The notes beneath the pieces are model-generated. The model saw only the letters and a list, made by a program, of their open reading frames with translations. It did not search any database and was not told the origin of the DNA. A DNA stretch of 64,000 nucleotides from Candidatus Leptovillus affinis (GTDB lineage Bacteria; Chloroflexota; Anaerolineae; Promineifilales; Promineifilaceae): positions 1,054,001-1,118,000 of the forward strand of contig JADIYP010000001.1 in the NCBI GenBank assembly GCA_016705235.1. The letters are read 5' to 3'. A program made the position numbers and the translations under genes. This document shows positions 32,520 to 39,912 of the stretch, one piece after another (positions within the stretch are counted from its first letter, which is position 1; every line of letters begins with the position of its first letter).

Positions 32520-34907
32520 ATGACAGAACCAGAAGATATTTTTCAGCAAAGATTAGAAAAACTGGAAGCGGGCGAACCGTTGGAAGCTTGCCAACGCGGC
32601 CTGCCCTTAACAGAAGCCGCGCTGTTAGAATTGGCGGCTGGGCTGCGGGCGATAGAGTCGCCGGTGCGTACCCCGGCCGAATTGGCGGCGCAGCGTGCCC
32701 AGCTTCTGGCGCTGGCCGAGAAAAATACGCCGGTTTCGTCCTCGTCCTGGTTGAGTGGCGTTTTAGCCTGGTTAACGGCTCGTCCGGCAGCGGCCGGCGC
32801 GTTGGCGCTGGCGGCGATTGTGGTTGTTGTTCTGGGCATTGGCCTTTGGCCACGGCCGTCGGCCCCCACAACCGATATGGCCCAGGTAGATCAGGCGGAT
32901 ACGGCCGTGTCCACCCCTGTGTCCAACGCTTCCGAAGCCGATGATACGGCCGTGCCCGCGTCCCTCGCGGCAGCCGCGATGCCTACGCAGGTTGGGCCGG
33001 ATATTTTCCTGCCGATGGTTTCTCTGGCGCTGGTCACTACCCCCGGCGAAGCGGCGCTGCAAGACGTGCGCGGTCTGGTGGAAGTGCAAAATCAAGATGG
33101 AACGTGGACGGCCGTAGCCCACAGCGCCATTCTCCAGGCCGGGCAAAGCTTACGCACCGGCCCGCTCTCCAGCGCCTACCTGCTCTTTCACGATGGCAGC
33201 CAGGCCGCCATTGGCCCCCAAAGCGAACTGGCCATCACCGAACTGAACGCGCTCTTGCCCGCCGATGGGTTTCGGACAATCGTCCTGGCCCAGCGGCAGG
33301 GCGAAAGCCGCCATCAGGTGCAGTTTCGCGGGGACAACGGCTCTCGCTACGAAGTGCAAACCCTCGGCGGCTCCGGCATCGCTCGCGGGACGAAGTTTAC
33401 CGTCTCCATGCCCACCGCTGCCACGGCGCGCTTCACCGTCACCGAAGGGCGCGTAGAGGTCAGCCAGGCTAATCGCACCGTCTCCGTTTCCGCCGGACAA
33501 ACCACCAGTCTGCCCGCAAACGAACCGCCTACGGCCCCCACCTTTCTCATCACCGGCCAGGGCGAAGTTACGGCCGTCACCCCCGAAGCCTGGACCATTG
33601 CCGGGCAGATTTTCGCCATCTTCCCCGGCACAATCATGAGCGGCAGCCCGCAAATTGGCGATGTTGTGTACGTGGAAGGCCATCTGGCCGAAGATGGCGC
33701 GCGTATAGCCGACCGCATCACGTTGGTTTATACGCCGCCGCTTAACCAGTTTGTACTCACCGGCGCGGTAGACGCCAGAGGCGAAGACAGTTGGCAGGTG
33801 GCCGGGCAAGCCATTATGGTGGATGAAAACACGGAAATTGAAGACGGCTTGCAGGTGGGCGATCAGGTGCGCGTGAGCGGCGTCATTCAAGCGGATGGCG
33901 CGTTATGGGCCGCAGCTATCGCCCGCCTGGAAGATGGCGAGACGCGCCCCTTTGACTTTACCGGCGTGGCGCAGGTCATTGGGCCGCAGATGTGGACGGT
34001 TTCAGGCGTGGCTGTCACTGTCGATGCCGACACGGCGATTGATGCAGACCTCATTGTGGGCGATATTGTGCGCGTGCAGGGGCATATTGCGGCGGGCAAC
34101 GTCTGGCTGGCGGAGCGCATCACTCTGGCTGCGCCGGAGCAAGCGGCGTTCAGCCTGACCGGGCCGGTGGAGAGCATCGATCCGTGGCGCGTGGCCGGGG
34201 TTTATTTTGCAGTCACGCCGGGCACGCTGATTGCGCCGGACATTGAGATGGAAGACCTGGTGCGGGTAGACGGCCGTATCCTCTCCGACGGAACCTGGGT
34301 TGCCGACAGCATCCAAAAGCTGGACGACGACAGTTGGTTGGAAATTATCTTTGTCGGCGCAGTGGATGGCCTCGATCCCTGGATCGTCAGCGGCCTGCCC
34401 CTGGTCACCAACGAGCAAACGCTCATCGAGGACGGCATCGAAGTGGGCGACCTGGTGCGCGTTACGGCGCGCATCCGGCCAGATGGAACCTGGCTGGTCG
34501 TGCGCCTTGACCTGTTGGAAACGGAAATTGGGGAGTCGTGCGTGACGGTAACGGCCGTGATCACCCAAATCATCAACGACCAGATCACCCTCAGCGATGG
34601 CACCGTCATAACCCTGAGCGACGCCCTCAACGTGACCGGCGACCTGCAAGTCGGCAGCGTTGTCGCCATCATCGCTTGCGTCAACGAAGACGGTACCATC
34701 TCCATCACGGAAATCATCGTCATTTACAATCCGATACTGCCCACTCCCACACCGGTTCCCGGCGCTACCCCGCCGCCGCCATCCGGCGATGGCAACGTGA
34801 CCATTTGCCACAAACCGGGCAGCCCGGCCCAACAAACAAAAACCGTGCCCCAGTCGGCTCTTGGCGGCCATCTGGGACACGGCGACACCCTCGGCCCCTG
34901 CCCGTGA
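32520..34907 (+). CDS. FecR-domain transmembrane protein with six DUF5666-like repeats
   Basis: 795 residues. Residues 1-80 are cytoplasmic and helical, in the place of an anti-sigma domain. One membrane helix lies at about 85-108 (AGALALAAIVVVVLGIGLWP). A FecR-like domain spans about 175-335 (LVEVQNQDGTWTAVAHSAIL, AGQSLRTGPLSSAYLLF, GTKFTVSM). Six repeats of about 66 residues follow, each with WxVxGxxxxVxxxTxI, GDxVxVxG and DGxxxAxxI patterns. A Pro/Thr linker leads to a C-terminal TICHKPGSP plus ALGGHLGHGDTLGPC tail. The layout suggests an envelope sensor that controls the ECF factor encoded 8 bases upstream. Confidence 0.85.
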   Translation: MTEPEDIFQQRLEKLEAGEPLEACQRGLPLTEAALLELAAGLRAIESPVRTPAELAAQRAQLLALAEKNTPVSSSSWLSGVLAWLTARPAAAGALALAAIVVVVLGIGLWPRPSAPTTDMAQVDQADTAVSTPVSNASEADDTAVPASLAAAAMPTQVGPDIFLPMVSLALVTTPGEAALQDVRGLVEVQNQDGTWTAVAHSAILQAGQSLRTGPLSSAYLLFHDGSQAAIGPQSELAITELNALLPADGFRTIVLAQRQGESRHQVQFRGDNGSRYEVQTLGGSGIARGTKFTVSMPTAATARFTVTEGRVEVSQANRTVSVSAGQTTSLPANEPPTAPTFLITGQGEVTAVTPEAWTIAGQIFAIFPGTIMSGSPQIGDVVYVEGHLAEDGARIADRITLVYTPPLNQFVLTGAVDARGEDSWQVAGQAIMVDENTEIEDGLQVGDQVRVSGVIQADGALWAAAIARLEDGETRPFDFTGVAQVIGPQMWTVSGVAVTVDADTAIDADLIVGDIVRVQGHIAAGNVWLAERITLAAPEQAAFSLTGPVESIDPWRVAGVYFAVTPGTLIAPDIEMEDLVRVDGRILSDGTWVADSIQKLDDDSWLEIIFVGAVDGLDPWIVSGLPLVTNEQTLIEDGIEVGDLVRVTARIRPDGTWLVVRLDLLETEIGESCVTVTAVITQIINDQITLSDGTVITLSDALNVTGDLQVGSVVAIIACVNEDGTISITEIIVIYNPILPTPTPVPGATPPPPSGDGNVTICHKPGSPAQQTKTVPQSALGGHLGHGDTLGPCP

Positions 34908-34925
34908 CAGAGGCTGGGGTGTAAG

Positions 34926-34965
34926 AATCAGGGATTGGGGCTAATGTTTTCCCCAATCCCTGATT
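34926..34965. terminator. Perfect 15-base-arm hairpin between convergent genes
   Basis: AATCAGGGATTGGGG and CCCCAATCCCTGATT are exact inverted copies around CTAATGTTTT. It lies 19 bases after the FecR gene stop and 9 bases beyond the present prpE stop. It could stop transcription from both sides. Confidence 0.7.
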
Positions 34966-34973
34966 CCCAATCT

Positions 34974-37016
34974 TTAATCTCCACGGGTCTTTGGGATTTT
35001 GGGGGGGGGGGGTGGTGGGGGGGGGGGGGGGGGGGGCCACCCCCCCCGTTTCCCCCCCCCCCCCCCCCCCCGGGGGGCCCCCCCCCCCCCCCGGAGGAAA
35101 AAACCATCTCCACTTCCCTTTGGCCCGTACCCAAGCTCGGCCAGCGAATCGGTGATTTCATCCAAAATCGCCGGGTCGTCGATGGTGGCGGGCATTCGCC
35201 ATTCCTGATTATCGGCGATTTGTTTCATGGTACCGCGCAGCACTTTGCCGGAGCGCGTTTTGGGCAGCCGTTCGACCACCGTGGCCGTCTTAAACGAGGC
35301 CACCGGCCCGATTTCCTCGCGCACCAGACGCACCACTTCCTTCACGATCTCCTCGTGATCGCGCTGTACGCCAGCCTTTAAGACGATCAGCCCCAGCGGC
35401 ACGGCCCCTTTCAACTCGTCATGCACGCCAATGACGGCGCATTCGGCCACGTCAGGATGGCCGGCAATCACACCTTCAATGCCGCCGGTAGACAGGCGGT
35501 GTCCGGCGACGTTGATAATGTCGTCGGTGCGGCTCATGATGAAAACGTAGCCGTCCTCATCTTTGTACCCGGCATCGGCCGTCAGATAGTAGCCCTTGTA
35601 GCTGGCCAGATACGATTGGTGGAAGCCGTAATCGTTGTGCCAAAGGGTGGGCAGCGTGCCCGGCGGCAGCGGCAGCTTCACCACAATATCGCCGATTTCG
35701 TCCGGCGCGGCTTCGTCTTCATAATCGTTTAGCACGCGCACATCGTAGCCGGGGACCGGTTTGCTGGCCGAACCGGCTTTTACCGGCAGGCGTTCGATGC
35801 CCAAAGGATTGGCAACCATCGGCCAACCGGTTTCCGTTTGCCACCAGTGGTCCACAACCGGCACGCCCAGCATGTTTTCCGCCCAATGCAGCGTGTCGGG
35901 ATCGCAGCGTTCGCCGGCCAGAAACAACGCCTGCAAGCTGCTGAGATCATATTTTGCTTTGTAGACGCCGTTGGGGTCTTCGCGTTTGATGGCGCGGAAG
36001 GCAGTGGGCGCAGTAAACAGGACGTTGACGCCGTATTGATTAATCACCCGCCAAAACGCGCCCGGATCAGGTGTGCCGACCGGTTTGCCTTCGTACAATA
36101 TGGTGGTGCAGCCGTGAAACAGCGGCGCGTAGACAATGTAGGAATGACCCACAACCCAGCCTACGTCAGAAGCAGCCCAGTACACGTCGCCGGGGTTTAC
36201 GCCGTAGATGTTTTTCATGGACCATTTCAGGGCCACCAGGTGGCCGCCGTTGTCGCGCACGACCCCTTTGGGCACGCCGGTGGTGCCGGAGGTGTAGAGG
36301 ATGTAAAGGGGGTCGGTGGCGGCGACAGGAACACAGCCGACGGGTTCAGCCAGGGTCAACTGCTCTTGCCAGTCGAGATCGCGCCCGGCGACCATGCTGG
36401 CGGCGAGCTGCGGCCGTTGCAAAATCAGGCAGGTTTCTGGTTTGTACTCGGCCAGATCGATGGCTTTGTCCAGCAGGGGTTTGTAGGGGACGACGCGGTT
36501 GGGTTCGATGCCACAGGAGGCGGAGAGGATGACTTTGGGTTTGGCATCGTTGATGCGGGTAGCCAGTTCGTTGGCGGCAAAACCGCCAAATACGACCGAA
36601 TGGATAGCGCCGATGCGGGCGCAGGCCAGCATGGCCATCACCGCTTCGGGAACCATGGGCATGTAGATGATGACGCGGTCGCCTTTTTCGACGCCGAGGT
36701 TCATGAGGACGCCGCCAAGCTGGGCGACCTGGTCACGAAGCTGGCTGTAGGTGAAGGTCTGGCTGGTATTGGTGACGGGGCTGTCGTAGATGAGGGCGGG
36801 CTGGTCGGCACGGCCGTTAGCCACATGCACATCCAGGGCGTTATAGCAGCTGTTCACTTCTGCCCCCACAAACCAACGATAAAGCGGCGCGCGCGAATCG
36901 TCTAATACCTGATCCCACTGCTTGTTCCAATGCACATCTGCGGCCGCTTCCGCCCAAAAAGCCTGCGGTTCGGCCTGCCATTTCCCATAAACTGCGTCAT
37001 ACGTTTGTTCGGTCAT
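34974..37016 (-). CDS. prpE: Propionyl-CoA synthetase (propionate--CoA ligase)
   Basis: The start is the ATG at 37016 (MTEQTYDAVYGKW) with AAAGGA 8 bases upstream. It is an acyl-adenylate-forming enzyme: it activates propionate (or acetate) with ATP and CoA. PrpE-like features are WFVGAEVNSCYNALDVHV, the A3 motif ILYTSGTTGVPKGVVRD, ASDVGWVVGHSYIVYAPL, WWQTETGWP, DAGYKDEDGY and the catalytic-lysine end LPKTRSGKVLRG. Normal homology ends near AELGY, about residue 635. The remaining 40 or so residues (Gly- then Pro-rich) are read from the poly-G/C tract, and the natural stop is probably around 35100. The true 3-prime end is therefore uncertain. The gene contains a single ACGGCCGT. Confidence 0.9.
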   Translation of the reverse strand: MTEQTYDAVYGKWQAEPQAFWAEAAADVHWNKQWDQVLDDSRAPLYRWFVGAEVNSCYNALDVHVANGRADQPALIYDSPVTNTSQTFTYSQLRDQVAQLGGVLMNLGVEKGDRVIIYMPMVPEAVMAMLACARIGAIHSVVFGGFAANELATRINDAKPKVILSASCGIEPNRVVPYKPLLDKAIDLAEYKPETCLILQRPQLAASMVAGRDLDWQEQLTLAEPVGCVPVAATDPLYILYTSGTTGVPKGVVRDNGGHLVALKWSMKNIYGVNPGDVYWAASDVGWVVGHSYIVYAPLFHGCTTILYEGKPVGTPDPGAFWRVINQYGVNVLFTAPTAFRAIKREDPNGVYKAKYDLSSLQALFLAGERCDPDTLHWAENMLGVPVVDHWWQTETGWPMVANPLGIERLPVKAGSASKPVPGYDVRVLNDYEDEAAPDEIGDIVVKLPLPPGTLPTLWHNDYGFHQSYLASYKGYYLTADAGYKDEDGYVFIMSRTDDIINVAGHRLSTGGIEGVIAGHPDVAECAVIGVHDELKGAVPLGLIVLKAGVQRDHEEIVKEVVRLVREEIGPVASFKTATVVERLPKTRSGKVLRGTMKQIADNQEWRMPATIDDPAILDEITDSLAELGYGPKGSGDGFFLRGGGGAPRGGGGGGKRGGWPPPPPPPPPPPPKIPKTRGD
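35001..35092. other. 92-base poly-G/poly-C tract, probable sequence or assembly artefact
   Basis: Runs of G, broken by a few T and A bases, pass into runs of C, then G6, then C again. The tract lies inside the extended C-terminal end of prpE and replaces the expected stop codon. Its left neighbour (GGGTCTTTGGGATTTTG) is the end of the GCGTGATGCGTGA repeat family, so a long hairpin probably belongs here and was misread. Nothing else in the window has comparable homopolymers. Confidence 0.7.
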
Positions 37017-37046
37017 CTCTAGTTCCTTTGCCAACCTCCAGATTTA

Positions 37047-37106
37047 AGAGCCTAAGGGTTTGCTCGTGAGAAGTTGGGTTATTTGGACCTGAAACCCTTA
37101 GGCTCT
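37047..37106. repeat. AGAGCCTAAGGGTTT inverted pair upstream of prpE
   Basis: AGAGCCTAAGGGTTT and AAACCCTTAGGCTCT are exact inverted copies separated by 30 bases, about 30 bases upstream of the prpE start. It belongs to the CTAAGGGTTT family of 2403-2643 and 8939-9001. Its spacer even repeats the GAGAAGTTGG-like word of the tandem array (GAGGAGTTGG). It sits in the prpE leader rather than after a gene. Confidence 0.7.
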
Positions 37107-37225
37107 TCTTTTGCCCAACTAATATACATGACAATGATCCACAGATGGCCCAAATTCCGCAAATTAAAAATGGGAGTAACCATACAGACCCTGAGGAACG
37201 AGAATTGAATAATTTAGGCTCTTTA

Positions 37226-37338
37226 GGAATTCAGGGGGTTGACGCTCTATGAAGCGTGATGCGTGATACGTGACCAGAGAGGCTCCACGCCTTACGCATC
37301 ACGCTTCACGCCGGACTCCACGAAATCCCAAAGACCCA
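37226..37338. repeat. GCGTGATGCGTGA hairpin element, inverted copy
   Basis: The element runs from AATTCAGGGGGTTGACG through GAAGCGTGATGCGTGATACG, a CCAGAGAGG loop and CGCATCACGCTTCACGCC to GAAATCCCAAAGACCC. It is in the opposite orientation to the copy at 25502-25630 and the same as that at 38723-38850. It fills the gap after the 37343-38323 gene, on its 3-prime side. Confidence 0.8.
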
Positions 37339-37342
37339 TAAT

Positions 37343-38323
37343 TTACACATTCAGAAACTGGAAACGCGCTTCGAGCGGGTCGTGGTCGGAACTGCGCACG
37401 GCCGTTGCCCCATTCAGCCATTCCGCCTCCGAGTACAGCGCGTTAAAGTGCAGCACATCCACGCCCGCAAACAGCGCCAGCAGCGCCGGACTGACCAGAA
37501 CATGATCCAAAATTTCATTGCGCTCTTCCCAGATAAACGTGTACTCGTGAATGTCTCGTTTCAGCGGCAGCAAACTGGTCAGCGGCGGCTCCGACGGCCG
37601 TCCGGCCAAAATGCGCAGCGGTTGGACCACCGCCTCTTCCGGGCCGCCGCGCCGCGAGGTATTCAGGTCGCCAGTGACCAAAACCAGGGCTTGCGGATCA
37701 CGATCTAGCAGCGTATTGACAAAATCGCGCACCACGCGCGCCTGCGCATTGCGCTGCGCCAGATTTGCCGCCAGCCGTTCTTGGGTTTCGGCCGTATATT
37801 CATCGGGGATGTAGTTGCTTTTAAAGTGATTGTTGATGAGGGTCAGGTTACGGCCGTTCACCCGAAACTCCCCCACCAACGGTTCCCGGCCAGGATTGGG
37901 ACTGTGGGGGCCAAATGCCGCCGCGACGGCCGTGCCCTCCATCTGATACGCTCGCGCCAGTTTCACCCGCCGTTCGTCGTATAAAAAGCCTATCTGGATA
38001 CCTCGCCGGTCGCTGGTTGATGGCGAGAGCGCCCGATAAGCCGCGCCGCTGGCCGCGTTGACCGCGTCGCCCAGCCGCTGCAGCACGGCCTGGCTGCTCA
38101 CTTCTTGCACAGCCAGGATGTGGGGTAAATTGAGTTCGTGCCGGATAGCCAGACTCAGTTTGGCGATCTGGGTGGGCAGAGACGGCCGTATCCATTCACC
38201 GCCAATACGCACCGTCACATCCCGCCCTTCATCAAACAAATTGTACAGATTGAAGGTGGTAACGGCCGTATCCCCCGGCCGTTCGCTTCGTTTGCTAATT
38301 GGTTGGTACACTGCATCAGTCAT
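37343..38323 (-). CDS. Endonuclease/exonuclease/phosphatase-fold protein
   Basis: 326 residues from the ATG at 38323, with GAGGAG 7 bases upstream; an upstream in-frame start would encode repeat sequence. The EEP fold is shown by VTTFNLYNLFDEG, the metal-binding Glu in ILAVQEVSS, LTLINNHFKSNYIP, VLVTGDLNTSRRG and the C-terminal SSDHDPLEARF with the catalytic His. This set (E, N-H, D-N, S-D-H) is complete, so it should be active on nucleic acid or phosphoester substrates. No signal peptide is evident. The specificity (DNase, phosphatase or lipid phosphatase) cannot be told. Confidence 0.88.
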   Translation of the reverse strand: MTDAVYQPISKRSERPGDTAVTTFNLYNLFDEGRDVTVRIGGEWIRPSLPTQIAKLSLAIRHELNLPHILAVQEVSSQAVLQRLGDAVNAASGAAYRALSPSTSDRRGIQIGFLYDERRVKLARAYQMEGTAVAAAFGPHSPNPGREPLVGEFRVNGRNLTLINNHFKSNYIPDEYTAETQERLAANLAQRNAQARVVRDFVNTLLDRDPQALVLVTGDLNTSRRGGPEEAVVQPLRILAGRPSEPPLTSLLPLKRDIHEYTFIWEERNEILDHVLVSPALLALFAGVDVLHFNALYSEAEWLNGATAVRSSDHDPLEARFQFLNV

Positions 38324-38585
38324 GAAAAATCTCCTCAAGTGGAGACTGGTGACCCGGTGGCCCCAAATCTCCAATCTCTACGCTATTACCTCGCTCTTCT
38401 CCGGCGTATTCGGCCCTGCAATCCAGCCCAGAAATCACCGCTGCGCCGGTGCATTCTGCCGCCGGTTTGCCCTGGGCCGGCCTGGATAACAGGCTGGATA
38501 TGTAGCGGGATGGCGAAATGAGGGCGGCGTCGGCGGTCGTTTTTTGCGAGAGTGTATCTAATAGTTGGGCATGCAAAGCGCTCAT
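38316..38585 (-). CDS. Possible small protein of unknown function
   Basis: 89 codons from the ATG at 38585 (MSALHAQLLDTLSQKTTADA). The first 60 residues look protein-like (ALISPSRYISSLLSRPAQGK), but the rest (GNSVEIGDLGPPGHQSPLEE) is encoded by GAGATTGG-type repeat sequence. The end overlaps the start of the nuclease-fold gene by 8 bases and covers its ribosome site. There is no ribosome site of its own and no family match. It could be a decayed or repeat-extended gene. Low confidence. Confidence 0.25.
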   Translation of the reverse strand: MSALHAQLLDTLSQKTTADAALISPSRYISSLLSRPAQGKPAAECTGAAVISGLDCRAEYAGEERGNSVEIGDLGPPGHQSPLEEIFHD

Positions 38586-38643
38586 GGTTGGTTGGTAATT
38601 ATAACAAGGGGAGAGAGATTCGATAAACAGCAAAACAGAAAGA

Positions 38644-38978
38644 CAGCAATTCTCAATTTAGGCTGACAGAAAGACAGGAATTCTCAATTTAGATCAGGCA
38701 TTCGTGCGGACAAGGTAATTTCGGTTCTTCAGGAACTCAGGGGGTTGACAGCCCTGATGCGTGAAGCGTGATGCGTGACCAGAGAGGTTTCACGCATCAC
38801 GTATCACGAATCAGACCAAACCCCCTGAAATCCCAAAGACCCGTAATTTCTTTGCAATTTACGCTGAACTGTCATGCTGAGCGGAGTCTTCGGAGCGAAG
38901 CATCTCGCTCCACCAGAAGAACGGGGTGCTTCGGAGGACCTCAGCATGACACATTTCTGGTTAAATTGAGAATTGCTG
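38644..38978. repeat. Nested repeat island bounded by 17-bp inverted copies
   Basis: CAGCAATTCTCAATTTA at 38644-38660 and TAAATTGAGAATTGCTG at 38962-38978 are exact inverted copies; a partial third copy is at 38674-38690. Inside are a full GCGTGATGCGTGA element (38723-38850) and a REP-like hairpin with TGTCATGCTGAGCGGAGTC and CCTCAGCATGACA ends (about 38870-38955). No reading frame is enclosed, so this is a nest of non-coding elements between divergent genes, which also carries the upstream region of the zincin-like gene. Confidence 0.7.
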
Positions 38979-39117
38979 TTTGGCATCTAAAACCGCTGTC
39001 AGGGCGGCTTAGATGGGGTATGATTGGGTGACGGCCGTTCCGTAAATTCACACAGTGGGGGTAAAACAGGCGGCCTGTAAACAAGAGTTTAGCGAACCCA
39101 AAGTTGGAAGGAAATCG

Positions 39118-39912
39118 ATGACAGGTAGGGTAACGGCCGTCGCCGAATGGCTGGCAGAACGACTCCGAGATGTGTCTATGTGGCCCATCAATCTGGTGCG
39201 CGATTTTCCGACGCGGGCGGCTCGTTGGCTGGGCACGTTTTGGCGCGGCGCGGGGGGTCTGGTTTCTTTGCTGCCGGAGTGGGCGCAGGCGCGGCGCGAA
39301 CAGCGCACGGCCGTCTGGCGGCGGCAAAAATTGGCCCGCCTGGCCGACGGGCTGCACCAATTATTTAGCCAAACGTTTGATCTGCTGGGCGGGCCAGAAA
39401 TCGCCCAATGCCTGATGCACCTCGGCGCGCGCACGTCGCCGCTATCTGGCGCAGAAATCGCCCTGATCGCCACGGTGTTGGGGCCGGAAGCGCTGCGTTT
39501 TGGCGATGTTCGGGTGGCCGAAGGGGGGCTGTATCATCTGGTTTTTCGCTTCAATGGCAATCTGGCGTTTGCCACCTGGCACACCATCAACTTGCCGCGC
39601 GACGGCCGTTGCACACGGGCCAATCTGCCCATTGTCGTCCACGAGTTAACGCATGTGTTCCAATATGAGCGTGTGGGCAGCCGGTATTTGGGCGAAGCGA
39701 TTTACATGCTTATCAAGACGAAACGAGATTGTTACAATTATGGCGGCGCCGCAGGCCTCAGAGAGGCGCAGGCGACCGGCCGGTGTTATCGTGACTACAA
39801 TCGTGAGCAGCAGGCTCAGATTACCCAAGATTATTTTACTTTATGCGAGAAAGGGTCAGACGTGACCGCTTATGAACCGTTTATTGCTCAGGTGCGCGCC
39901 GGTGAGTTGTAG
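39118..39912 (+). CDS. Zincin-like protein with HELTH motif
   Basis: 264 residues from the ATG at 39118, with GGAAGGAAA upstream. The N-terminal third is basic and helical with no signal peptide. The centre reads ALIATVLGPEALRFGDVRVA, and then the putative zinc site is VVHELTHVFQYERVGSRYLG followed by EAIY. The HExxH histidines are present (HELTH), and a Glu about 15 residues later could be the third ligand, as in gluzincins. Cys-containing repeats near the C-terminus (KRDCYNYGG, GRCYRDYNREQQAQ) fit a helical domain often annotated as DUF4157-like or eCIS-associated. Protease activity is possible but not shown. The next gene overlaps its end. Confidence 0.65.
   Translation: MTGRVTAVAEWLAERLRDVSMWPINLVRDFPTRAARWLGTFWRGAGGLVSLLPEWAQARREQRTAVWRRQKLARLADGLHQLFSQTFDLLGGPEIAQCLMHLGARTSPLSGAEIALIATVLGPEALRFGDVRVAEGGLYHLVFRFNGNLAFATWHTINLPRDGRCTRANLPIVVHELTHVFQYERVGSRYLGEAIYMLIKTKRDCYNYGGAAGLREAQATGRCYRDYNREQQAQITQDYFTLCEKGSDVTAYEPFIAQVRAGEL

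Noticed and set aside
35838..36905. 355-codon plus-strand frame opposite prpE
   Set aside because: It is a shadow of the prpE coding strand, rich in Gly, Asp and Val with no recognisable motif.
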